Origin: Flectonema sp. DT1601
Taxonomy: Eukaryota; Euglenozoa; Diplonemea; Diplonemida; Diplonemidae
NCBI GenBank assembly: GCA_964019425.1
Contig: OZ025842.1
Span: 372,001 to 436,000, forward strand
Direction: 5' to 3'
Length of the DNA: 64,000 nucleotides
The notes under the pieces are model-generated. The model made no database searches and had not been told where the DNA came from. It saw only the letters and a list, made by a program, of their open reading frames with translations. A program made the position numbers and the translations under genes. Position 1 is the stretch's first letter; the number at the start of each line of letters is the position of its first letter. This document shows positions 54,258 to 63,552 of this stretch, piece after piece.

Positions 54258-55153
54258 GTTGTTGTTGTTGTTGTTGTCGTCGGTAGCTTGAAAACGAATA
54301 AAATAATTTCATAAAAACTACTGCAGACGTAATGTCGCTAAAAAATGTCTTTTAGAGGAGAGAAATAGCATCTGTGTGGTGATTGTTAAGTGTTACAAAT
54401 ATTCGAATAAAGTGCTCTTCTAACAAGAGATAGTCGGTCGATGTTCCAAAAAAAGAAATGGAGTGAAAGAGAGAAGAAGAAAAAAAAAAGATAAGTTTTC
54501 TCTTATTTTCCCACAAACAGATTTCGCAGGAAAGTTTCCCCGAGCGTGTCATTTTAGGAAGAAGAGGAGAGAGAAATGCCACATTAACATAGTTGAGTAC
54601 AACTTGCCCATGTTGCCGTAACAGTTTTTTTTATGAAACTCATGAGTACTTAAATTAATAACTAAAATATCTTGAAACTTGAAGGTGAGAGAGGGGGAGA
54701 GAGAGCCTCAAACGATGGTACGCAGCAAGCAATTTTAAAAATCGCAATAATAATTTCCCCACGAGGATAAAATCCTTGCAAGGACTGGTTCCTGTCTGAG
54801 GACAATCTCTTTTGTAAAGGTCAATAAGAAATGAAGGAATGATTTCGTTCATTTCCGGTAGTGTTTGTGTGCGAAAAGTGTAATATATTTGAACCAACTT
54901 GGAGATACTAACTTTCTCTACATGGCGAAGGAAAAAAAGAAAGAAACAAATTTCTTCACAAACACCATGTGTACTCGTGTTGCGTTGTTTTGTATTATAT
55001 TGTGTTGTGTTTACTTCAATATCATCGCCGCAGACGATGAAGTGCAAACTTCGTTTGCTCCGCAAGGGTTAGCATTGTGGGAATCGACTAAGCAATTAAC
55101 GATTGGTTTCTTGAATATATATCCCACCAGGGTATCTATAGAGGTCACTGTTT
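54258..55153. other. Spacer with repeat R3 copy 2
   Basis: About 0.9 kb with no minus-strand gene. The 5' end of the dioxygenase message has a GTT/GTC microsatellite at 54258-54280. R3 copy 2 is at about 54580-54634. A plus-strand frame from 54961 begins with a hydrophobic stretch but is judged chance. Confidence 0.5.
54580..54634 (-). repeat. Dispersed repeat R3, copy 2
   Basis: On the minus strand it reads CATAAAAAAAACTGTTACGG then CAACATGGGCA, followed by CAACTATGTT and TGTGGC. About 30 bases are nearly identical to copy 1 at 47603, followed by weaker similarity. Confidence 0.7.
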
Positions 55154-55831
55154 CTACAAGGAACGTGGGCACCCACAGCTACGGTTCCTTCTGTTCCAAA
55201 CACATTTCTGGCCATCAGTTTGTGGGCAGGTAGACTTTTTGCACCGCCTTTTGTTCTTGTGTGTTTCACATGTTGGTACACACGAGCCTTCACCATAATT
55301 ATTTTCTTCACAGATGTATCCACTCTGACATCTGATGGTTTCACAACCGGCTCCGAGTGCTTCACAAGAACCCTCACCGAGGTCATTCTCAACGCATTTG
55401 AATCCCGTAGAGCATCTAATTGTTTCACAGCCGGCTCCGAGTGCTACGCAAGAACCCTCACCCCATTCATTCTCAACGCACTTGTGTCCCGCAGAGCATC
55501 TAATTGTTTCGCAGCCGGCTCCGAGTGCTTCACAAGAACCCTCACCGAGGTCATTCTCAACGCATTTGAATCCCGTAGAGCATCTAATTGTTTCACAGCC
55601 GGCTCCGAATGCTACGCAAGAACCCTCACCCCATTCATTCTCAACGCAGTGGTGTGTAGAAGAACATTTAATTGTTTGACAACCGGCTCCAATAAGAATA
55701 CATGATCCAACCCCGTTATCATCATTGACACATCGATAGCCAGCAGCACATCTAATGGACGCACATGATGGAGCTCCTGCTGCAGACGCAAGAAGAGCGA
55801 TTCCGACAACGGCAACAGACTTCATGGACAT
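55154..55831 (-). CDS. Secreted Cys-rich protein with six 28-residue modules
   Basis: A single exon of 225 residues. A signal peptide (MSMKSVAVVGIALLASAAGA) leads to six modules with the pattern C-x4-C-x5-C-x9-C (for example CETIRCSTGFKCVEN, then GEGSCEALGAG). The four Cys per module imply two disulfides. A final basic domain has CETHKNKRRCKKSTCPQ and CVWNRRNRSCGCP. The modules recall short EGF-like or defensin-like folds, but I do not recognise them. The four central modules alternate in two types (ENDLGEGSCEAL and ENEWGEGSCVAL), so the recent unit is two modules long. TTCTCACAG lies 10 nt before the ATG. A surface or extracellular binding role is inferred only from secretion and Cys pairing. 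Confidence 0.85.
   Translation of the reverse strand: MSMKSVAVVGIALLASAAGAPSCASIRCAAGYRCVNDDNGVGSCILIGAGCQTIKCSSTHHCVENEWGEGSCVAFGAGCETIRCSTGFKCVENDLGEGSCEALGAGCETIRCSAGHKCVENEWGEGSCVALGAGCETIRCSTGFKCVENDLGEGSCEALGAGCETIRCQSGYICEENNYGEGSCVPTCETHKNKRRCKKSTCPQTDGQKCVWNRRNRSCGCPRSL
55330..55665. repeat. 168-bp higher-order tandem repeat inside the Cys-rich gene
   Basis: AACGCATTTGAATCCCG recurs at 55391 and 55559, exactly 168 bp apart, with near identity over the whole period. The period holds two 84-bp modules. The outer modules are more diverged, so the array probably grew from the middle. Confidence 0.85.
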
Positions 55832-55974
55832 TATGTGATTGCTGTGAGAATATTGTAATTAATCTTCTATTCTAATTATTAAATTACTTTCCAACAATGT
55901 AAATAAAGTATTCGACAGCTTGGTTAGACTCGGTCGGTATGCTTATTATATTTTATTAAACAAACATGTTCAGA

Positions 55975-56270
55975 TCATTGATCGGCTCCAGATATTGTTC
56001 CTGTTGTCGGAGGGTCAAATACACCCCGACCCGTATCGTCAGATTCTTTCGCAGTTTTGTATTCAGCACCCGTAATATTCTGCGTTGGTGTTTTTTATAT
56101 TATTTATCAATTTATCAATAATTCCCAACAGAATGAAAAGACAGAAGACATGCCTTCCAACCGTCAGTGCTTCGGCACTTCAAACAAGGAAATCCACTGC
56201 TAGGATAACGTTCGTCTTCGGTTGAGACAGCATTACTACAAGATAAACAAGTAAAGCAATACCACGGCAT
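55975..56270 (-). CDS. Small zinc-ribbon protein, 73 aa, with a GC-AG intron
   Basis: Exons 56270-56154 and 56079-55975 are 39 and 35 codons. The joined protein reads MPWYCFTCLSC near the start and GFPCLKCRSTDGWK before the junction, giving Cys pairs at 8/11 and 29/32 that would hold one zinc ion. Exon 2 adds an acidic/Gly tail (GRGVFDPPTTGTISGADQ). The 74-nt intron begins GCATGT and ends GCAG. Without it the frame ends a few residues later in LLSFHSVGNY. TTTTGTCCAG lies 15 nt before the ATG. The unspliced 51-residue version cannot be excluded. Function unknown; it sits between the GH2 enzyme and the Cys-rich secreted gene. Confidence 0.7.
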
Positions 56271-56403
56271 GTTTTGGTGTAGTATCTGGACAAAAGAAAA
56301 CAAAATTATTTTCACATAGCAACACAGCTTAATTAGATTGTTAACAAGCAGAAGGTGAGTTGTTTTTTTTATTTTTTATGAGGGGGAAAATCGTAATTAT
56401 AGT

Positions 56404-58452
56404 TCAGGCATTTCTCAACAATACATTATTATTTTTAATGATTTCCTCCTCTTCAGGACTTAGTTTCGAATACCTGTCGTATGTTTGAAGCCCGTTACAC
56501 TCACACTCAACGTCAGATATCTGTGTGTATATTGCACCACTCATACCTCTATTGCTTTTAAAATCAATAAGAGATGATGCAAATGACGTGTAGTTAGCAA
56601 CCAGTTGAGTGGAGTTTACAGTGAGGGCACCACAGCGTCCTTGGTACCAGGAATGAGAAGGAATGGATAATTTTAGACCTCCGTATTCATTAGCAAATGA
56701 TGTCTTTAGTGAAGTAGCGATTGGTGATATTGGATCTGGGTAATGATGAGAATCAAAACCGTAGCCGCAATTACATCCACAGCAATGACCTGTCCAATTA
56801 CTGGGTGGATCCATCGGACAGGGAGGATGACTCGGACAACCACAACAACAATCACTCGCACCTGGAAATAACGCTCCACCTCCACTGACATCAATAACGT
56901 TCCTTTCATTGCCATCAACGTTCTTTAGGGTTCGTGTGTTTTCACATACTGTTCCACAGTCTCCAGTTCCTCCACTTCGTTCGTTGAATACCTGTTAAGT
57001 ATATTTAATTAAACAACAACTACGTCAGAGTAATGACATACAACAATATAATAAAAACTACACACCTGATACTGAACTACAGAGGGAACATTCTTAAGCA
57101 TGTGAGCCATTGCTTGCAATTCACTAGAAAACCATTCAACTCCCAGAGAAGTGTACAACTTGCTAGATGGCATATCCTGTAGCAGTATCATCCCCAATCG
57201 ATCCGCATGATAGTAATAGCGTCTCGGTTCGACCTTTTGATGTACTCGTAAGGCATTGAACCCGAGTCTCTTTGCATACAAAATATCCCATTGCATAGCC
57301 GCATCAGTGGCAGCAGTATACCCACCATCAGGATAGTATCCTTGAGACAAAAGCCCTGGTTTTTGGGTATGCATATGGTGTTTATTGAAGTTTATATTTT
57401 TTTTAAAAAAAAAAAAACAACTTAACAAAAAACATACCAATATAAAACAAAACTTCACCGTTAATAGTCGGTCGGCGAAAGCCGTCATCGGCAACGATAG
57501 TTGAGATTTGACGAATCGAAGAATAAGTTGTGAATTCATCATCTGACAAAGATATTTTTATGAAATATAAAGCAGGCCATTTAAGGACGTTAATCGTTGA
57601 CGTGTCTATTGTCCAAGAATTTGAGACAGTAGTCACTAACTCACCCTGGTAAATAAGCGACATTTCCAACGGCACAACAGGTTTTACGTCAGTGCAATTC
57701 AACAATCCAACACCAGCATTGTCACCAACGGATGAGCAAAACGATGGTTTTAATGATAAACTATGAGGCAAAAAACTTACTTCTAAATTACGTAGATATA
57801 GAATAGGCACCGTCTCAATCCAAATGGTGTCCCATATGCCGGTAATACAGGTGTACGTAGTACCGTATGGGTTTGAAAATTTTGAGCAATCCTGCTTCCC
57901 AATAACTTGAGATTGCTCACGATCATCAACACCTATTGAAATAGTGATATTATTTTTGTTTGATACCGCTGTTGTTATGTCGAGAGACCACGGATCGAAT
58001 CCCCCAGCATGCCAACCAATATGGTTACTGTCAATGTAAACTGTGCAATTCCAATCACATTTTTCTACGTGAAGAATGTACCTTCCTTTTGAAGTGGGCA
58101 GGGAAGTTGTTAGTAGGCTTCGTTGATACCAAGCAAATCCGTGTTCGGGGAGTTGTCTAACACCTGACAAACCTGATTGTGTAGGATACGGAACAAGTAT
58201 TGTTTTATTAAATAATTGAGGAACGCTACTGATGTTCGTCTCATTTCCGTTATAATTCCAAATTCCATTTAACGAAATCCAACTACTGTCGCTCCTCACT
58301 AACTGTGGTCTCGGATACTCCGATCTGACTTTAACTGCGTCCACTGTCATTCCCCACATTGTTTCCCCCGCAGTACAATTTCCTCCACCTGGCCATTTTT
58401 CTAAAATATTAGGCGACCAACATAGTGATGTTATGAGTGTGACTGCTAACAT
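56404..58452 (-). CDS. Secreted glycoside hydrolase family 2 enzyme
   Basis: Exons 58452-57438, 57355-57066 and 56991-56404 flank 82-nt (GTATGT) and 74-nt (GTGTGT) introns and give 630 residues. A signal peptide (MLAVTLITSLCW) precedes the jelly-roll sugar-binding domain (EYPRPQLVRSDSSWISLNGI, GIWDTIWIE). The TIM-barrel part has LLSQGYYPDGGYTAATDAAM, NALRVHQKVEPRRYY and LLQDMPSS. The acid/base Glu is expected in VFNERSGGTG, where most relatives have FNEGWGQ. The nucleophile Glu is in FANEYGGLKL. GAIYTQISDVECECNGLQTYDR closes the domain (in two parts across the sheet). An unusual Cys cluster, SDCCCGCPSHPPCP and HCCGCNCGYG, is inserted before the nucleophile. Beta-galactosidase, mannosidase or glucuronidase activity is possible; secretion or a lysosome is likely. 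CTTCAAAG precedes the ATG. Confidence 0.9.
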
Positions 58453-60186
58453 GGTTTGTGTAACTTTGAAGGGGGGGGGAAACAATAATAAACAGAAAAA
58501 GAAAACATTCTTATGAAGGTTTCGTATACCTATCAATTGGAATTTACCGCTACGATAAATTGGGGGAATGGGATGGCAGAACAAATGAACAATAAAAAAA
58601 GCAATGGCGGGAAGGATTTTTTTTTTTTTTTTTTTTTTTCGGTACGATGGTCGAATCCAAAACACAAATCTTCAGTACTTTCCTAACATAGCAATGACTG
58701 AGTATTGGTTATCATGTAACCTAACAACAAAACAGATATATCGATAGCCGACTACCTTAATTCTCATTGCAAATTTCTTTCGAGGTCAGTTCTCTGTTAC
58801 TGAACTGGTCAAGCTCATCCGCAAGTATTATATAAAAAAAAACATAAAATAATATAATAAAAAAAAAAAAAAAAAAAAAAAAAACATCAGAAAAACACCA
58901 CCGCTAAGAATAAACGTAACAGCTGGGTGAGTGGCTTGCTACAAAGTATTTTTTTTTTTTTTTTTTTGGATGACACCAAATCAAGAGTCACCAATGGTGT
59001 TTATGAACAAACTAAACAACTGAGATATTGTTCCGTTGTGTAGCAGCTCGTAAATATATACTTCAGACAGAAGGTTTTTTTTTTTTTTTTTTTTTTTTGT
59101 GATTTCCGCGACCAGTATGTTGTACTAATATATAATTTCAAAGACGCGAGTTAAACACGAGCAACGGGAATCTTTTTGTTCTTTTTTTTCTTTTTTAAAA
59201 GTTTTTTTTTTTTTCAGTTTTTTAATTTTTTTTTTTTCCTTTTTCGTCAGCATTACACTACACTGTTCCCTGCAAGATGCTTTTTTTTCTTTTTTTCTCT
59301 TCTCTTTTTTTTTTCCCCAAGTTTTGGAGGGGAAACACCAAAAAAAAAAAAAAAAAAAAAAATGACACACAAATTTGTGAAAAATAAAATAAAAAGGGGG
59401 CAAACAACCTCCGAATACGGAAATACGGAGGATCTGGGGTATAAAAAGATAGTGAATAATGGAACAATAGTGGTACTTAACCTGCATAAAAAAAGCCTTA
59501 GACTATTGTAACAGGCTGCACAACACACACAAATGAAATTGAATGGGGCGAGTGTCTATTTCGACACATTACAATTCTACGTATTCTTTTCAATCAATTT
59601 TTTTTTTTTTTCCTTCTTTAAAGAAGGCCATCGAATCACCTCTGCGGTAATTGACAAATTCTGTTTCTTTTTTCTTTTCTTTTTTTCTTCCTTTGTTGTT
59701 TCGGTAATTACTCTCCTCCTCTCATTGTGACGAAAATTCAAACTAGTTTAAGTACAGAAAAACAAACATCTATGAAAATAATATTAAAAAAAACTACGAT
59801 GTTTTTTTTTTTTTTTTTTTTTTTCCCCAAGTGATAAAATGAAGTTTACCCCAAGTATGTTTTTATCTTTCTAGTACCCCACTGCAGCGGGTCGAGTACC
59901 GTTTAGTGGGGTTTGTTAATTATTATATGCGTTGTCAGGTTCATCCATACAAACTAGGAAGAGAAAAAAAAATCGTCTTCGAAAAAAAAAAAAAAAAAAA
60001 AAAAAAATACTTCTCCAAGTCTCTAAGGAGAAGAACACAAATTTATTATAATGTGGATTTAGTTTCTATTTTTTTTAAACGAATCTAAACTGACAGTGGA
60101 AGGGGAAAATGGAGAGGGGAATTAATAGATGGAATTTAATTTACTACAACTAGGTAGCAAAAAAAGTCCGGAACTGATGGCTTAAA

Positions 60187-60254
60187 GGGGTCTGGGTAAC
60201 CCGCACCAACAGAGGACCCAATCGCTGAGATTGTATTTTTTTTTTTTTTTTTTG
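60187..60254 (+). ncRNA. Candidate structured RNA, family R5, copy 2
   Basis: GGGTC and GACCC enclose the hairpin GGGTaACCC. A second hairpin, CAATC-gctga-GATTG, is followed by GTA and a 19-nt T-run that would stop Pol III. The small hairpin differs from copy 1 (45776) but keeps its pairing, and the second keeps its stem with a changed loop. Confidence 0.5.
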
Positions 60255-60740
60255 GAAGGAGCTGTCCACCTTGCCCAGAAAACTACTACACAAAATGAAG
60301 AAATGAGATGAAAATATTTTTTCTTTTTTCTTTTTTTTTGTTCTCTAAATAAATAAACAATACCAAAAGAAATTGACAACTACATAAACTAATATACAAA
60401 ACAAATAAAATAGTCTTCCTCACGGTAACCAATAAAACGCACATAGACAGTATAGAAGACGATATAAATAATCGACGTACTATTTATTTTTATTTTTAAT
60501 TTTTTTTTTTTTGCATTTGGTTTTTTTTTCCCGCAAAGATAACTATAATGATCCTTGCAAGCTAAAAGAGCCGAAACACGTATTAAGTTTCGGCGAGTCT
60601 GCCAGTGGCTGTTCTTATCGCGTTGCGGCGACACCTCTCTGCCGGCATAACTATGGTTTATAGAAGGAAGACAATTCCATTAAAATATTCTCCATACGGC
60701 ACACACCTCAAGGCTATTTTTTTTTTTTTTTTTTTTTTTT

Positions 60741-60768
60741 TGTACCGACGTAGTTGGAGAAGAAACTA
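60741..60768 (-). repeat. Dispersed repeat R4, copy C
   Basis: On the minus strand it reads AGTTTCTTCTCCAACTACGT then CGGTACA and a 23-nt A-run. About 90 bp upstream is GCAGACAG...CTGTCG, as in copy B. Confidence 0.6.
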
Positions 60769-61010
60769 TTCAGATTGAAAACCGATATTTCTTATAGCTG
60801 TCATGATCTTTTCCGTTCGACAGAATTCTGTCTGCGTTCAACGAAGTAAAGACAATCCAAATAGTTTTCGTTTTTTTTTTTTTTTTTTTTTCCCCATCTC
60901 GAAGACATGTATTAACACCCTTACTTTGTACGCTTGTTTCCGGTTGCGTACAAACATAAAAAAAAAGTTAAGTTAGTCATCGAGTCCAACATTACCGCCG
61001 AGTTATTTAT

Positions 61011-61158
61011 TTATCTAATTTATTTACGAAGCCTAGGAAGCCAAAAGTCAGAAAAAGCCCAACAGGGGTAACAGTTAGATTGCTACCAGTAACCGTGAGA
61101 CTCACAGACGATAAGAGACGTCCACCGCCACGCAAACAGAGAGTGTTAGAGAGTTGAA
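61011..61158 (+). repeat. Dispersed repeat R1, copy 2
   Basis: Second copy of the element at 27831-28012 in the same orientation, at roughly 80% identity by eye, with a 33-bp difference near the right end. Confidence 0.8.
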
Positions 61159-61662
61159 AAGACGCACAAAGTGTGAGAATTATTTTTTTGTGTGGCGCAG
61201 ATTCTTTTTTAAATTCAACAACACTGCCACTGTCTATAACCACACTCATGGATCGGAGGCAAAAAAAAAAAAAAAAAAAAAAAATCCTTTGCTCCGACAA
61301 AGAATTACTTCTGACATTGAAGCACACAAGATTGGCAACACTGAGACATCGGTAGGTATTTCAAAAACCACCTATAAAGGGGTAAAAAATAAAAGAACAA
61401 CCAACGTCCAATGACGAGCATAGAGAAGTATAGGGAAGCTACTTTTTTTTTCCCGAAGGAAAAAAAAAAAAAAAAAAAAAAGAAATAATAATAATAATAA
61501 TAAAACATGCAAATCGCCTTGCAGGAGATCAAAAAGAAATATAAAAAATATAAAAAAATCCATAACCCCAATCCATACACAAAAATAATAATCGGCTTAA
61601 AGCAGAGGCTCAAAAAAGCGTCTTTGGCTAGTGTCGCAAAGCGATAGCATTAAGAATCCTAC

Positions 61663-61699
<37 letters not shown>

Positions 61700-62271
61700 A
61701 ATTCTCACTTAGTAGGAAAGTACGGAAATTTCTTTGTGCACGAAGCAGTAATCACCGTTTATACTGTAGGGTTCAGAAAGAACATAAGCCTCCAAGCATC
61801 ATTTTTTTTTTTTTTATACCTCATATGTTTTGGTATAAATAATAAAAAAAAGAAGACGACGGAAGGATGAAGGTGGAAAAAAAAATTTCTCTGAAAAACC
61901 AACAGCAAAAAAAAAAAAAAAAAAAGAAAGAAAGATGATTACACGCACGCACCTTTTTTTTGATTTCTGTATTCCATTAAGAATATTATTAAAAGAACTC
62001 ATAATAATAATTTTAAAAAAAAAAAAAAAAAAAAAGGGGGGAAAGACATCCGTCCCCACTCCGCAAGTAGACAGCTGTCAGTTGATTACATAAATAATAA
62101 AAACAACACTGCCATGATTCTCGCTTCAGATCGTAAATAACTTAATTAAGCCTAGAAGCCGAAATCTTTAAAGAATGTTTCTGTATCTAATAACCAAGTA
62201 ATTATTACTAGTCAGTAGTCATTCGCCTATTCTGATTAAGCTGAGGTATTGACACATCAATACTGTGTAGC

Positions 62272-63303
62272 TCAGGCGATCGAACCCAGTTTACGAAACG
62301 GAGATCGCACACTGCGAGGACTGGTGGTTCGCGGTGAAGACACGTCAAATAGAAGTTCCTGACTAGTGTGAATCTGAAACATCGGTTTAGAAAATACGTC
62401 AGTTCGCGCTCGTGCAAAAACCGGACTTTTTCCTCTTGTTGGTGGAGCAGAAGAGTGATACAATCCAGAACTAGAAACTGTATGCAATCTATAACTCGGA
62501 GTACCTCCATTCACTGCTGAATCATAAACACACATTGGTAATGAAGTGCAGTGTGATGTTGATGATGATTTCTTTTTCTTACGAGTTCCACGACACTTAG
62601 GTTTGAAATACGTCGCCTGTGCTCTATAAAACAAAGTATCCTCATAAACATATCCCTTTGGAGGTTTCCTACTCTTCTTCTGAGTAATATCATACTCTGA
62701 CATTGCTTCCTGCAGTAGTGGAAACCGATCGAGGAAACTCTTGCTGTTCGGAGACATTGTTGGACAATTTACAGCAGTGTGTGACTTCTTACGAATGCGT
62801 GGAGTTTTTTTAACCACAGACGTACTAAATACTCTGGTTGTAGTACGAGGTGTTACTGGTGATCGAGGTGTCTGTGCAACTCTGGTATTAATGGACGGAG
62901 GTGGAATGGGTGCTTGTTGTTCAAATTGGGAATCACAAGCCCAATCATCGCGGTCATCCTCATTCTCATTTTCATCGTATTTGCTGTTCGTGTCAGTGGA
63001 GTCATCGCTGTCGATTAGCTTTTCTTCAGTCAAATCAGAAATTATTGAAAGCACATGCCATGGTGGGGGTGACGTTGCATTTGGATCCACGGGCTTCCTC
63101 TCAACAAACTTTCCACTCTTTTTACGACTTCCAGCTCTCCTAGTTGCTGGCGTTGATGTCCCCATTGAGTTCCCTCTTTTACGAGTCGATTTTCTTTCTG
63201 ACTCTTTTCGCATTCGAAGTCTCATTTCTGTATTGTGACCTCCACCTCTATTAACTGAGGCGCTGTTACTGCGTCGGAGAAGCGCACCGTCCGGAACTGC
63301 CAT
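62272..63303 (-). CDS. Basic, Ser/Thr/Pro-rich protein, 343 aa, unrecognised
   Basis: A single exon. Residues 1-70 are strongly basic (RLRMRKESERKSTRKRGNS, SRKKSGKF). An acidic patch (DSDDSTDTNSKYDENENEDD) follows, then TP/SP motifs (QTPRSPVTPRTTTR, KKTPRIRKKS) that look like proline-directed kinase sites. A conserved-looking FLDRFPLLQEAM helix and KPPKGYVYEDTLFYRA may be the only folded part. The C-terminus is again basic with SPRTTSPRSVRSPFRK. This composition suits a cytoskeletal or nuclear regulator, but there is no family match I can name. The upstream acceptor is weak (TTTTATAAAG). Confidence 0.75.
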   Translation of the reverse strand: MAVPDGALLRRSNSASVNRGGGHNTEMRLRMRKESERKSTRKRGNSMGTSTPATRRAGSRKKSGKFVERKPVDPNATSPPPWHVLSIISDLTEEKLIDSDDSTDTNSKYDENENEDDRDDWACDSQFEQQAPIPPPSINTRVAQTPRSPVTPRTTTRVFSTSVVKKTPRIRKKSHTAVNCPTMSPNSKSFLDRFPLLQEAMSEYDITQKKSRKPPKGYVYEDTLFYRAQATYFKPKCRGTRKKKKSSSTSHCTSLPMCVYDSAVNGGTPSYRLHTVSSSGLYHSSAPPTRGKSPVFARARTDVFSKPMFQIHTSQELLFDVSSPRTTSPRSVRSPFRKLGSIA

Positions 63304-63552
63304 ATTGTATAGTGTGCCTTTATAAAACGATTATGTGATGACTTCTTTATGTTTGAATGTTTATATATAAAATACCACTGTCATTTTGTCATCGATTGTC
63401 AATCTGATATAAAAATAAAAATAAAATAAAAACAATATAAACTCGTCTCTATGTGACGTAATTAAATAGCAATACGCACAAAATGGTTAGAGCACACTGC
63501 ATAATATGATGCTAGTGTAGTCGATGTTTTTTTAATAGCTTTTTTAGCTTAT

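Larger units (their letters stand above)
58453..62271. other. Long gene-poor spacer with repeats
   Basis: 3.8 kb with no supportable gene. Many A/T runs of 15 to 27 nt occur (58624, 58860, 58949, 59077, 59340, 59803, 59981, 60718, 61261, 61670, 62016). It carries R5 copy 2, R4 copy C, R1 copy 2 and a fragment of R1 near 62149 (AAGCCTAGAAGCC). Confidence 0.6.

Noticed and set aside
54961-55233. Plus-strand frame starting with a signal-peptide-like stretch
   Set aside because: It runs into the antisense of the Cys-rich gene and has no domain. It would also be the only gene on the plus strand.
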